DNA from: an uncultured Eubacteriales bacterium
GTDB lineage: Bacteria; Bacillota; Clostridia; Oscillospirales; Oscillospiraceae
Direction of reading: 5' to 3'
Length of the DNA: 9,615 bases
Assembly: GCA_900544945.1 (NCBI GenBank)
Contig: UQXG01000091.1
Span: 1 to 9,615, forward strand
This document shows, in pieces, positions 1 to 7,056 of the stretch. The notes beneath the pieces are model-generated. The model was not told where the DNA came from and ran no database searches. It worked only from the letters and a program-made list of their open reading frames with translations. The translations under genes were made by a program, and so were the position numbers. How positions within the stretch are numbered: the first letter of the stretch is position 1; each line of letters begins with the position of its first letter.

Positions 1-41
1 TCCCGGGAAAAGACAAATTAAGTCTTTCTTAAGATGGAATA

Positions 42-70
42 TTGCTTTTTTCTGTGCAGCTTGCTATAAT
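42..70 (+). promoter_or_regulatory. Sigma-70-type promoter of azlCD
   Basis: A perfect TATAAT -10 lies at 65-70. A weak -35 (TTGCTT, 3 of 6 consensus bases, TTG intact) lies at 42-47, with a 17-base spacer. Transcription should start near 77, leaving a leader of only about 24 bases before the azlC start. That leaves no room for a riboswitch or attenuator. A weak inverted repeat, AAAGAC at 9-14 with GTCTTT at 22-27, lies upstream; nothing shows that it is an operator. Confidence 0.7.
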
Positions 71-100
71 GAGGTATCTCATTTTTGGAGGTTTTTCCCA

Positions 101-811
101 GTGGCGCAGAAAAGCAAACCCCTGGCTGCCCTTCGGGCTGCCTTTCCCCACACCATTCCCATTCTGACAGGCTACCTGTTTCTGGGCATGTCCTATGGGG
201 TTCTCATGAAGGTTTCCGGTTTTTCCTTCTGGTATCCCCTGCTCATCAGTCTGACGGTTTACGCCGGCTCCATGCAGTTCGTCACCACCAGTCTTCTGCT
301 GGGGGCCTTCAATCCCATCCAGGCCTTCGTCATGACCCTGATGGTCAATGCCCGGCACCTGTTTTACGGCATCGCTTTGCTGGACAGATATCAGGACACC
401 GGCCGGAAAAAGCCCTACCTGATTTTCGGTCTGAGTGACGAGACCTTCTCCGTCACCTGCTCTGCCAAAATTCCGCCGGAAATTGACAAGGGCTGGTTTT
501 TCTTCTGGGTCACGGCGCTGGATCAGCTGTATTGGGTCACCGGTGCCACCCTGGGCGGGCTCTTCGGCTCCCTGATTTCCTTCAACACCGAAGGCCTAGA
601 TTTTGTGATGACCGCCATGTTCGTGGTCATTCTTCTGGAGCAGTGGCTCAAAGAGAAAAACCACACCTGTACCCTGCTGGGTCTGGGGCTGGCTTCCCTG
701 AGCCTGTTTCTCTTCGGCCCGGACGGCTTCATGCTCCCGGCCATGGGAGCGATTCTTGCCGTACTGCTGCTTCTGCGAAGCACACTGGAGAAAGAAGGTG
801 CCGCCGTATGA
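101..811 (+). CDS. azlC: AzlC family branched-chain amino acid permease (large subunit)
   Basis: The protein has 236 residues, the usual AzlC length, and is largely hydrophobic with several membrane segments. Family hallmarks are visible: YAGSMQF at residues 54-60, NARHLFYG at 83-90, DETF at 113-116 and DQLYW at 141-145. AzlC with AzlD forms an inner-membrane exporter; in Bacillus subtilis the pair exports branched-chain amino acids and the leucine analogue 4-azaleucine. The start is GTG at 101, chosen because GGAGG at 87-91 lies nine bases upstream and no other in-frame start has a comparable site. The stop overlaps the azlD start in an ATGA, so the two subunits are translationally coupled. 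The family is clear; the substrate is inferred from family membership only. Confidence 0.93.
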   Translation: MAQKSKPLAALRAAFPHTIPILTGYLFLGMSYGVLMKVSGFSFWYPLLISLTVYAGSMQFVTTSLLLGAFNPIQAFVMTLMVNARHLFYGIALLDRYQDTGRKKPYLIFGLSDETFSVTCSAKIPPEIDKGWFFFWVTALDQLYWVTGATLGGLFGSLISFNTEGLDFVMTAMFVVILLEQWLKEKNHTCTLLGLGLASLSLFLFGPDGFMLPAMGAILAVLLLLRSTLEKEGAAV

Positions 812-1137
812 CCCTCACCCAGAGAATCCTCACCATTGCCATTGTGGTTCTGGGCACCGTGCTCACCCGGTTCCTGCCCTTCCTGCTGTTTCCCGCTGGA
901 AAGCCCACCCCGAAAGTCATCACCTACCTGGGCAAGGTACTGGCTCCCGCCGTGTTTGGTCTTCTGGTGGTGTACTGTCTGAAAAATGTAAACCTGCTTA
1001 CCGGAAGCCACGGTCTGCCGGAGCTGCTTGCCATCGCCCTGGTGATAGGGCTGCATCTGTGGAAGCGGCAGATTCTCCTGTCCATCGCCGGGGGCACCGT
1101 GTGCTATATGCTGCTTGTGCAATTCTTATTCCGATAA
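808..1137 (+). CDS. azlD: AzlD family transporter small subunit
   Basis: This is a 109-residue, very hydrophobic protein of about three to four membrane segments, the normal size for AzlD. The family signature TRFLPF is at residues 20-25, and a segment around APAVFGLLVVYCL (46-58) is also typical. It should pair with AzlC to make the amino acid exporter. The start ATG at 808 overlaps the azlC stop by four bases (ATGA), which fixes the start and implies coupling. The frame is open for some 90 codons further upstream inside azlC, but that stretch is a shadow of azlC and has no membrane-protein character. An intrinsic terminator follows eight bases after the stop, so the transcription unit holds only these two genes. 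Confidence 0.92.
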   Translation: MTLTQRILTIAIVVLGTVLTRFLPFLLFPAGKPTPKVITYLGKVLAPAVFGLLVVYCLKNVNLLTGSHGLPELLAIALVIGLHLWKRQILLSIAGGTVCYMLLVQFLFR

Positions 1138-1144
1138 CAAAGGA

Positions 1145-1177
1145 AGCCTCCGGAAATCTCCGGAGGCTCTTTTTTTT
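1145..1177 (+). terminator. Intrinsic terminator of azlCD
   Basis: A perfect 10-bp stem (AGCCTCCGGA at 1145-1154 with TCCGGAGGCT at 1159-1168) encloses a 4-base loop. A run of eight T at 1170-1177 follows. This is a strong rho-independent terminator for the plus strand. On the minus strand the stem is followed only by TCCTTTG, so it should work poorly for the convergent AEC gene, whose TAA stop codon lies at 1176-1178, within the end of the T-run. Confidence 0.92.
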
Positions 1178-2096
1178 ACAGGAACAGCTGTCCCGCGGCA
1201 ATGATAAGGGGCAGGCTGATTCCAAAGGCCATGGTGGACAGCAGCACCGATCGGGCGCACAGCTCCGGACGGGTATCCGTCTGGATGGCGTAGATGCTGG
1301 TCATGGTGGCGCAGGGGCAGGACAGAAACACCAGCACGCAGAGCCTGACCGGGGTAGCCATAGGCACAAAATGGAGAATCCCCAGGCTGATAAGGGGAAC
1401 CAGAAAATTCCGGACAATCACCACCGGATACTCAGCCTTCTCCCGGAAAATGGACAGAAAATCGCTTTCCGACAGCATAACGCCAATGACGATCAGGGAC
1501 ATGGGGGTCACCATGGAGCCTACGTTGCTCATAACCGTCTGCACCGGGGCAGGCCAATGCAGGTCAAGCATCAGCATTCCCAGCAGAACGAAGGTGGCCA
1601 CGGTAGGCACGGTGAGCACCGACTTGAGGCTGATTTTGTCCCCGGTGAACAGCGGAGCCTGCACCAGGAAAAAGATCACATTAAAGGCAATCAGCGCCGC
1701 ACTGTTGTAGAGCACGGCAATCTCCCCAAAGAGGGCTATGCCCAGGGGGAGCCCCAGAAAGGTCAGGTTGGGAAAGGCGATCAGGCTGGTCATGCCTACG
1801 CTGAGCTTTCGCTCCGCGTGAAGCACCCGGCACACCGCCATGCTCAGAATCAGGGTGCCGCCGATGACGGCGAACATCACCGCCATGGCAATGGCAAGGC
1901 TTCGGAAGCCGTCAGCCCCCACCTGCATACTGGCGGCGGACAAAATGGTAAAGGGCAGCATCAGATCCGAGCACAGCCGGGTCAGATACTTGCGCTGCTC
2001 CGGGTTTACAAGCCCCAGCTTTCCCGCCCCCAGGCCTACGGCAACATACCCAAAAATAATGAGTATTTGCTCAAATACCAGGTTCATGGATATCAT
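1176..2096 (-). CDS. AEC (auxin efflux carrier) family permease
   Basis: The 306-residue protein is hydrophobic throughout, consistent with the roughly ten membrane segments of the AEC family. Typical family features are FPNLTFLGLPLG at residues 108-119, a conserved-type TPMSLIVIGVML stretch at 197-208, and a C-terminal region of small residues (SCPCATMTSIYA, 259-270). Bacterial AEC proteins are secondary transporters of small organic acids such as malate or malonate, and some move amino acids; the substrate cannot be read from sequence. The start ATG at 2094-2096 is preferred over an ATG three codons later because AAGGAG lies eight bases upstream of it. The M24 peptidase gene is 58 bases upstream with no visible promoter between, so they are probably co-transcribed. 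The gene converges on azlD. Confidence 0.9.
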   Translation of the reverse strand: MISMNLVFEQILIIFGYVAVGLGAGKLGLVNPEQRKYLTRLCSDLMLPFTILSAASMQVGADGFRSLAIAMAVMFAVIGGTLILSMAVCRVLHAERKLSVGMTSLIAFPNLTFLGLPLGIALFGEIAVLYNSAALIAFNVIFFLVQAPLFTGDKISLKSVLTVPTVATFVLLGMLMLDLHWPAPVQTVMSNVGSMVTPMSLIVIGVMLSESDFLSIFREKAEYPVVIVRNFLVPLISLGILHFVPMATPVRLCVLVFLSCPCATMTSIYAIQTDTRPELCARSVLLSTMAFGISLPLIIAAGQLFL

Positions 2097-2125
2097 TTTC
2101 TTCTCTCCTTCTCTTCCTCAGAAAG

Positions 2126-2146
2126 GCCCGCCCTCACCGGGCGGGT
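2126..2146 (-). terminator. GC-rich hairpin between the M24 and AEC genes, possible weak terminator
   Basis: A 7-bp all-GC stem (CCCGCCC at 2127-2133 with GGGCGGG at 2139-2145) encloses a 5-base loop, plus one possible G-U pair. On the minus strand it is followed by CCTTTCT, a poor T-tract, so it may attenuate rather than end transcription. It lies ten bases after the peptidase stop and before the AEC ribosome binding site. Confidence 0.5.
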
Positions 2147-2154
2147 CTTTTGTG

Positions 2155-3249
2155 TCACTTGTCCTCCGGGAAGGGAATGACCTGAAGTTCCTTGGGATAG
2201 TGGTTCAGCACCTCGCAGCCGTCCTCGGTGATGAGCACCAGATCCTCGATCCGCACCCCCAGATTCTCCTGGGGCAGATAGATGCCAGGCTCCACAGAGA
2301 AGCACTGACCGGGCTGAATGATGGCCTCATTCACCGCGGATACGTCTCCCGCCTCATGTACCTCCAGACCGATGGAGTGGCCGGTGCGGTGGGTGAAATA
2401 CTTACCGTAGCCCATTTCCGTGATATAGCTCCGGGCGGCGTTGTCCACATCGCACATCCGGACGCCCGGCTTGGCCGCGGCAATGCCCCGGCGGTTGGCT
2501 TCCCGGACGATCTCATAAATTTCCCGCTGTCGGTCGGACACCGTGCCCAGGAAGACCGTCCGGGTCATATCCGAGCAATAGTCGTCCATCAGGCCGCCGA
2601 TGTCCAGCACAACCCCATCGCCGTAGTGGCCCCGGGAATTATCGGGCCGGTGGTGGGGGTCGGCGGCGTTCCCGGCAAAAGCGGTAATGGGCTCAAAGGA
2701 GAAGTTCTGGAAGCCCTCGCTCTGGTAGACCTTCAGAAGCAGCTCCTTCAGCTCCAGCTCCGTGTGGTCTTCGCTGAGCAGCTTCACGAGCTTCGCCATG
2801 ACCGCATCGTTTCCCCGGGAGGCTGCGCGCATTTTCTCCCGCTCCTCCGGGGTTTTCATCCGGCGCACGCCGTCCACAATATCGGAACTGTTCACATACC
2901 GGCTGCCGCAGCCCAACTCCTGAAGCCGCAGCAGGAACCGGGCAGGCCAGTTCTTATCGATGGCGATAGGGGCATTGGGGTCGGCAAAGGAGTTGAGAAT
3001 TTCCACCCCGTCCTGGATATCGTTATAATAGCAAATCTCCACGCCCAGATCCCGGGTCTGGCGGAACAGGTCGTTGACCAGCAGCTTATGGCCCCCCTGC
3101 CGGTTCAGGTACAGAGCCAGCAGCCGTTCGCCGGGCTGAATTTTGGCGCCGGTAAGATAGAAGATCACCACCGGGTCGGAAATGATAATCTGGGGAATCC
3201 CCTGGGCTTCCAGAGCGGAAAGAATGGCATTGACTTTTATCTGATCCAT
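2155..3249 (-). CDS. M24 family metallopeptidase (Xaa-Pro aminopeptidase/dipeptidase type)
   Basis: The protein has 364 residues, the usual length for cytoplasmic M24B peptidases, which cleave the bond next to proline in short peptides. A creatinase-type N-terminal domain occupies roughly residues 1-125 and the pita-bread catalytic domain about 135-355. All five metal ligands are visible: Asp216 (LDIGG), Asp227 (SDMTRT), His291 (HRTGHSIG), Glu320 (VEPGIY) and Glu335 (VRIEDL). His199-His200 and His298 match the conserved substrate-side histidines. The start is ATG at 3247-3249, with GGGAGG eight bases upstream. A TTG seven codons earlier (3268-3270) would place this site inside the gene, so it is rejected. 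It has its own promoter and is followed by the AEC permease gene. Exact specificity (aminopeptidase or dipeptidase) is not resolved. Confidence 0.93.
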   Translation of the reverse strand: MDQIKVNAILSALEAQGIPQIIISDPVVIFYLTGAKIQPGERLLALYLNRQGGHKLLVNDLFRQTRDLGVEICYYNDIQDGVEILNSFADPNAPIAIDKNWPARFLLRLQELGCGSRYVNSSDIVDGVRRMKTPEEREKMRAASRGNDAVMAKLVKLLSEDHTELELKELLLKVYQSEGFQNFSFEPITAFAGNAADPHHRPDNSRGHYGDGVVLDIGGLMDDYCSDMTRTVFLGTVSDRQREIYEIVREANRRGIAAAKPGVRMCDVDNAARSYITEMGYGKYFTHRTGHSIGLEVHEAGDVSAVNEAIIQPGQCFSVEPGIYLPQENLGVRIEDLVLITEDGCEVLNHYPKELQVIPFPEDK

Positions 3250-3279
3250 AAAAATGGCCTCCCAATTCAAACTGCCGTC

Positions 3280-3308
3280 ATGTTATCACGGATGATAAAA
3301 AAAGTCAA
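3280..3308 (-). promoter_or_regulatory. Promoter of the M24 peptidase gene, overlapping the upstream terminator
   Basis: On the minus strand, -35 TTGACT (5 of 6) is at 3303-3308. A 17-base spacer follows, then -10 TAACAT (4 of 6) at 3280-3285, with a TG extension just before it (TGATAACAT). The predicted start is near 3273, about 24 bases before the ATG. The -35 lies mostly within one arm of the terminator stem of the preceding operon. Confidence 0.65.
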
Positions 3309-3334
3309 CGTCACCCGGCGAGGATGACGTTGAC
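3297..3334 (-). terminator. Intrinsic terminator of the nucleoside ABC transporter operon
   Basis: A perfect 10-bp stem pairs GTCAACGTCA at 3304-3313 with TGACGTTGAC at 3325-3334. Two more C-G pairs are possible past a bulge. On the minus strand the stem is followed at once by seven T (3297-3303). It begins eleven bases after the stop of the last permease gene. On the plus strand no T-run follows the stem, so it acts in one direction. Confidence 0.92.
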
Positions 3335-3344
3335 AGAGAGAGTT

Positions 3345-4328
3345 TTATCGTTCTTCCCGGAAGTAGGGCACGCCCAGGCTTTCGGGGGGCTGGTTCTCCC
3401 GCTTGTTGCGCATGGAGGTCAGCACCAGCACCAGAATGGTCACAAGATAGGGAAGCATTTTGTACAGCTCCTTCACCGCCAGGTTGGTGCCCGTGGGAAT
3501 GAACAGATACAGAATGTACAGTCCGCCGAAAAGAATGGAGCTGAGAATGCCCACATTGGGACGCCAGATGGTGAAGATTACCAGGGCAATGGCCAGCCAG
3601 CCCCGATCGCCGAAGGCATCGTTGGACCAGACGCCGCAGGCGTAGTCCATGACGTAGTACAGTCCGCCCAGGCCCGCAATCATGCTGCCCACACAGGTGG
3701 CGACGAACTTATACCGGCCGATATCAATGCCCGCCGCATCCGCGGTGGCCGGGCTTTCACCTACCGCCCGAAGCTGAAGACCCACCCGGGTCTTTTTCAG
3801 CACATAGGAGGAAATCAGCGCCAGAATAATAGCCACATAGGCCAGGAAGCCGTAGCTCAGGAACAGCTTGCCGAAAACCCCCAGCTTGTCCGCAATGGGC
3901 AGGCTCCGGCTGAAATAGGCGGAGGTGGTGGAAAGCGCGATGGAGGGCACCTCGCTGCCGGTGAGCTTAATGAGGGAGCCGCCGAAAAAGTTGCCGAAGC
4001 CCACGCCAAAGGTAGTCATGGCAAGGCCGGTCACGTTCTGGTTCGCCCGGAGGGTAACGGTCAGGAAGCAGTACAGAAGTCCCATGAGCAGTGACCCCAG
4101 CAGACAGCACACCAGGGGAATCAGCACCGCAAGGAGGCCGTTCACACTGCCGGACTGCTCATAGAAGAACGCACCGATAACGCCGCAGATGCCGCCTACA
4201 TACATGATACCGGGAATGCCCAGGTTCAGATTGCCGGATTTTTCCGTCAGGGTCTCGCCGGTGGCACCGAAGAGCAGAGGGATGCCCTGCATGACGGCCC
4301 GGGGAAAGAAAGAGACAAAATCAAACAT
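3345..4328 (-). CDS. ABC transporter permease, BMP/nucleoside type (NupQ/YufQ-like)
   Basis: This 327-residue membrane protein resembles B. subtilis NupQ (YufQ), one of the two different permeases of a nucleoside importer. Family marks are the N-terminal TEKSGNLNLGIPG stretch (residues 28-40), a Gly/Phe-rich FGVGFGNFFGG stretch (107-117), and the cytoplasmic coupling loop beginning AVGESPATADAAGID (188-202), which contacts the ATPase. Multiple membrane segments span the protein, and the C-terminal tail (about 306-327) is charged. The start ATG at 4328 lies four bases after the stop of the P permease gene, and its AAGGAGG site sits in that gene's last codons, indicating coupling. It is the last gene of the operon, followed by a strong terminator. 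Confidence 0.93.
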   Translation of the reverse strand: MFDFVSFFPRAVMQGIPLLFGATGETLTEKSGNLNLGIPGIMYVGGICGVIGAFFYEQSGSVNGLLAVLIPLVCCLLGSLLMGLLYCFLTVTLRANQNVTGLAMTTFGVGFGNFFGGSLIKLTGSEVPSIALSTTSAYFSRSLPIADKLGVFGKLFLSYGFLAYVAIILALISSYVLKKTRVGLQLRAVGESPATADAAGIDIGRYKFVATCVGSMIAGLGGLYYVMDYACGVWSNDAFGDRGWLAIALVIFTIWRPNVGILSSILFGGLYILYLFIPTGTNLAVKELYKMLPYLVTILVLVLTSMRNKRENQPPESLGVPYFREER

Positions 4329-4332
4329 TTTC

Positions 4333-5433
4333 TCAGCCCTCCTTCTTGGTCTGCTTCAGGAAGCTCAGACGGTAGCTGATGAAGAACTCGCTGCCGATGA
4401 TAAAGAACAGGATAATGCCGGTGAGGATATCGCCGAAGGAATGGTTCAGGCCGTAGATGGTGGTAATCTCGCTGGCACCCCGGCTGAGAAACACCAGCAG
4501 CAGGCTGGTGAACACCATCATCAGAGGGTTGAATTTGGCAAGCCAGGCAACCATGACCGCGGTGAAGCCCCGACCACCGGCGATTGTGGTGGTAATGGTG
4601 TGGTCGGTGCCGCCCACAAGCAGAAGTCCCGCGAAGCCGCACAGGCCGCCGGAAATCATCATGGTACGCACGATGACCTTGCCCACGTTGATGCCCACAT
4701 ACCGGGCGGTGCGCTCACTTTCGCCTACCACGGAAATCTCATAGCCCTGCTTGGAGCGCTTCAGGTAGAAATACATCACGAAGGTCAGTACAGCTACGAT
4801 CAGAATATTCAGCAGGTACTTGTAGGAGCCGATTTGGGGCAGCCAGCCGGCCTGGGTGTTCTGATTGATGATGCCGATTTTGCCCGCGCCCTTGGGTACC
4901 TCCCAGAGGATGACGAAATAGGCAACCAGCTGGGTCGCCACATAGTTCATCATCAGGGTGAACAGAGTCTCATTGGTATTCCACTTGGCCTTGCAGATGG
5001 CGGGAATGCCGCCCCAGATGGCACCGGCCGCAATACTGGAAATCACCATCAGCACAATGAGCAGCCAGTTGGGAACCTTGTCTCCCAGCAGAATCATGCA
5101 GGCCGCGGTGGCAAGACCGCCGGCCAGAATCTGGCCTTCGCCGCCCACGTTCCAGAAGCGCATCTTGAAGGCGGGGGTCACTGCCAGAGACACGCACAAA
5201 AGAATTGCCAGGTTTTGACCCAGAATCCAGGCCTTCCGCTTGGTGCCGAAGGCACCGGCGAACATGGTTTTGTACACGCCGATGGGATTTTCGCCGGTCA
5301 GAGCGGTGGTCACCACGGCGCAGACGATCAGTGCCAGCACAATGGCGGCAGCACGAATGCCCCAGGCCTGATACCAGTGAAGGGCAGACCGCTTGGAAAT
5401 ATGCAGAATCGGCCCCCGATTTTGTTTACGCAT
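4333..5433 (-). CDS. ABC transporter permease, BMP/nucleoside type (NupP/YufP-like)
   Basis: The protein has 366 residues and matches the longer permease of BMP-type nucleoside importers. A basic N-terminal segment (1-25) precedes the first membrane helix. The characteristic FWNVGGEGQILAGG stretch is at residues 93-106, KWNTNETLFTLMMNY at 150-164, and the ATPase-coupling loop starting VVGESERTARYVGIN at 235-249. Together with the NupQ-like protein it should form a heterodimeric channel across the cell membrane. The start ATG at 5433 overlaps the end of the ATPase gene by eight bases, with GGGAGG eight bases upstream, so translation is coupled. The four-gene order and mutual spacing are those of a single importer. 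Confidence 0.93.
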   Translation of the reverse strand: MRKQNRGPILHISKRSALHWYQAWGIRAAAIVLALIVCAVVTTALTGENPIGVYKTMFAGAFGTKRKAWILGQNLAILLCVSLAVTPAFKMRFWNVGGEGQILAGGLATAACMILLGDKVPNWLLIVLMVISSIAAGAIWGGIPAICKAKWNTNETLFTLMMNYVATQLVAYFVILWEVPKGAGKIGIINQNTQAGWLPQIGSYKYLLNILIVAVLTFVMYFYLKRSKQGYEISVVGESERTARYVGINVGKVIVRTMMISGGLCGFAGLLLVGGTDHTITTTIAGGRGFTAVMVAWLAKFNPLMMVFTSLLLVFLSRGASEITTIYGLNHSFGDILTGIILFFIIGSEFFISYRLSFLKQTKKEG

Positions 5434-6961
5434 TGGCTTTTCCTCCCAAACGAGTCATCATCATGCCCACTTCGGGCTTGGAAGCTCCACGACCCTCTAC
5501 AATGCCGCTGACCTTGCCGCCGCAGAGCACCAGAATCCGGTCGCACAGCTCCAGCAGCACATCCAGGTCTTCGCCCACATACACGACGGCCACACCGGCC
5601 TTTTTCTGCTTGTTAATGAGATCGTAAATGGTATAGGAGGCATTGATGTCCAGACCCCGGACGGCGTAGGCCGTCAGCAGCACACTGGGCGCGGAGGCGA
5701 TTTCCCGGCCTACCAGCACCTTCTGCACATTGCCGCCGGACAGTCGGCGCACGGGGGTGGACACGCCGGGGGTAACAACCTCCAGCTCCTGAACCACCTT
5801 TTCCGCCAATTGCCGGGGCTTTTTCCGATCGGTAAAGAAGGAGCGACCCTTCCGGAAGGAGCGAAGCATCATATTGTCCGTCAAATCCATGGAGCCAACC
5901 AGACCCATGCCCAGCCGATCCTCCGGCACGAAGGACAGGCACACGCCCATATCCGCAATGTGCATGGGATCCTTGCCGATGAGCTCTTCCCGGGTGCCGT
6001 CATCCTCCACATAGCAGATGCTGCCGGCTTCCGTCTTCTGCAATCCCGCAATGGCCTCCAAAAGCTCCTTCTGTCCACAGCCGGAGATTCCCGCAATGCC
6101 CAGGATTTCGCCGCTGTTGACGGTGAAGGACACGTCCTCCAGCTTCAGCGCGCCCTCCATATCCCGGACGGTCAGGTTCTTCACCTCAATCCGGGGCTTG
6201 GGATCAACGGGGTCGGGACGCTCGATGTTCAGCGTCACCGGACGGCCCACCATCATGTTGGTCATTTCCTGGGCGTTGGTCTTGGCTGTGAGCATATCGC
6301 CCACGAACTGGCCGTGCCGCAGAATGGCCACCCGGTCGGACAGGGCCTCCACCTCGTGCATTTTGTGGGTGATGATGACAATGGCTTTGCCGTCGTCACG
6401 CATGTTCCGCAGAACGGCAAAGAGCTTCTCCGTCTCCTGAGGGGTGAGCACCGCGGTGGGCTCGTCCAGAATCAGGATGTCCGCGCCCCGGTAGAGTACC
6501 TTGACAATTTCCACCGTCTGCTTCTGGGAGACGGACATATTGTAGACCTTCTGGTAGGGATCCACGTCAAAGCCATAGGTATCGCAGATGGCCTTGACCT
6601 TCTGCGCCACCTTGTCGATGTTCAGCCGCCCCGGCTCCTTCAGGCCCAGCACGATGTTCTCCGCCGCGCTGAGCACATCCACCAGCTTGAAGTGCTGATG
6701 AATCATGCCGATGCCGTAACGGAAGGCATCTCTGGGAGAGCGGATCATGACCTCCTGGCCGTCAATGTAAATCTGTCCCTCATCCGGGAAATAAATGCCG
6801 GAGAGCATATTCATAAGGGTGGTTTTGCCGCTGCCGTTTTCTCCCAGCAGAGCCAAAATTTCTCCCTTATAGATATCCAGCCATACCCGGTCGTTGGCAA
6901 GAACCGTGCCGAAGCGCTTGGTAATGTCGCGCATCTGCACCGCAGCCTGTTTCTCTTCCAA
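5426..6961 (-). CDS. ABC transporter ATP-binding protein, double NBD (NupO/YufO-like)
   Basis: With the start chosen here the protein has 511 residues, normal for the fused two-domain ATPases of BMP nucleoside importers. NBD1 has an intact Walker A (GENGSGKTT, 40-48, Lys46), Walker B (DILILDEP, 161-168, Glu167) and switch His199; its signature is SVSQKQ (143-148) rather than LSGGQ. NBD2 keeps LSGGN (407-411). Its P-loop reads GISGCGQKE (291-299), with Gln where Lys is expected, and the Walker B acidic pair is replaced (Ala431, Tyr432). One working and one degenerate site is usual in this family. The start is TTG at 6959-6961, with AAAGGAG eight bases upstream. An ATG 24 codons earlier would translate the intergenic hairpin and is rejected. 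The cytoplasmic protein powers the two permeases. Confidence 0.93.
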   Translation of the reverse strand: MEEKQAAVQMRDITKRFGTVLANDRVWLDIYKGEILALLGENGSGKTTLMNMLSGIYFPDEGQIYIDGQEVMIRSPRDAFRYGIGMIHQHFKLVDVLSAAENIVLGLKEPGRLNIDKVAQKVKAICDTYGFDVDPYQKVYNMSVSQKQTVEIVKVLYRGADILILDEPTAVLTPQETEKLFAVLRNMRDDGKAIVIITHKMHEVEALSDRVAILRHGQFVGDMLTAKTNAQEMTNMMVGRPVTLNIERPDPVDPKPRIEVKNLTVRDMEGALKLEDVSFTVNSGEILGIAGISGCGQKELLEAIAGLQKTEAGSICYVEDDGTREELIGKDPMHIADMGVCLSFVPEDRLGMGLVGSMDLTDNMMLRSFRKGRSFFTDRKKPRQLAEKVVQELEVVTPGVSTPVRRLSGGNVQKVLVGREIASAPSVLLTAYAVRGLDINASYTIYDLINKQKKAGVAVVYVGEDLDVLLELCDRILVLCGGKVSGIVEGRGASKPEVGMMMTRLGGKANA

Positions 6962-6998
6962 TAAGCTCACTCCTTTTCTAAAATGCCTTCCCTTGGGT

Positions 6999-7056
6999 GG
7001 AATGCCGCAAAGGGCAGCGCGGCGAATGGTCACTGCGCTGCCCTTTGCAGCATTCC
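6999..7056 (-). repeat. Long intergenic inverted repeat in the ABC operon
   Basis: The 20-base arms at 7001-7020 and 7035-7054 pair at every position except one G-U (in the minus-strand transcript), and two more G-C pairs extend the base to 22 bp. The loop is 14 bases. No T-run follows on either strand, so it is not a standard terminator. It lies between the lipoprotein and ATPase genes, ending about 38 bases before the ATPase start. It probably stabilises or processes the mRNA so that more binding protein than ATPase is made. A dispersed palindromic repeat is the alternative. Confidence 0.8.

Noticed and set aside
1..40. Operator or terminator at the left edge (AAAGAC/GTCTTT repeat and TCCCGGG)
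   Set aside because: The stem is only 6 bp with a 7-base loop and no clear T-tract, and TCCCGGG is too close to the edge to judge.
756..2180. A 474-codon plus-strand open frame running from azlC across azlD into the AEC gene
   Set aside because: It crosses a strong terminator and is His/Gly/Gln-rich with no domain.
3250..3270. Longer M24 peptidase beginning at TTG 3268-3270
   Set aside because: The ribosome binding site GGGAGG would fall inside the coding region; it is correctly placed for the ATG at 3247-3249.
1840..3327. A 495-codon plus-strand open frame antisense to the M24 peptidase
   Set aside because: It spans the intergenic hairpin, the terminator and two unrelated genes, which no real gene here would do. 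The peptidase has all five metal ligands.
4189..5511. A 440-codon plus-strand open frame antisense to permease P
   Set aside because: A shadow frame without membrane segments or motifs; the minus-strand permease is clear.
5393..6964. A 523-codon plus-strand open frame antisense to the ATPase gene
   Set aside because: No ribosome binding site or recognisable fold; His/Gln-rich translation typical of the reverse complement of GC-rich coding DNA. The minus-strand ATPase has Walker and signature motifs.
6962..7033. Longer ATPase with 24 extra N-terminal residues
   Set aside because: It would encode part of the intergenic inverted repeat, has no family similarity, and ignores the AAAGGAG site in front of the TTG at 6959-6961.
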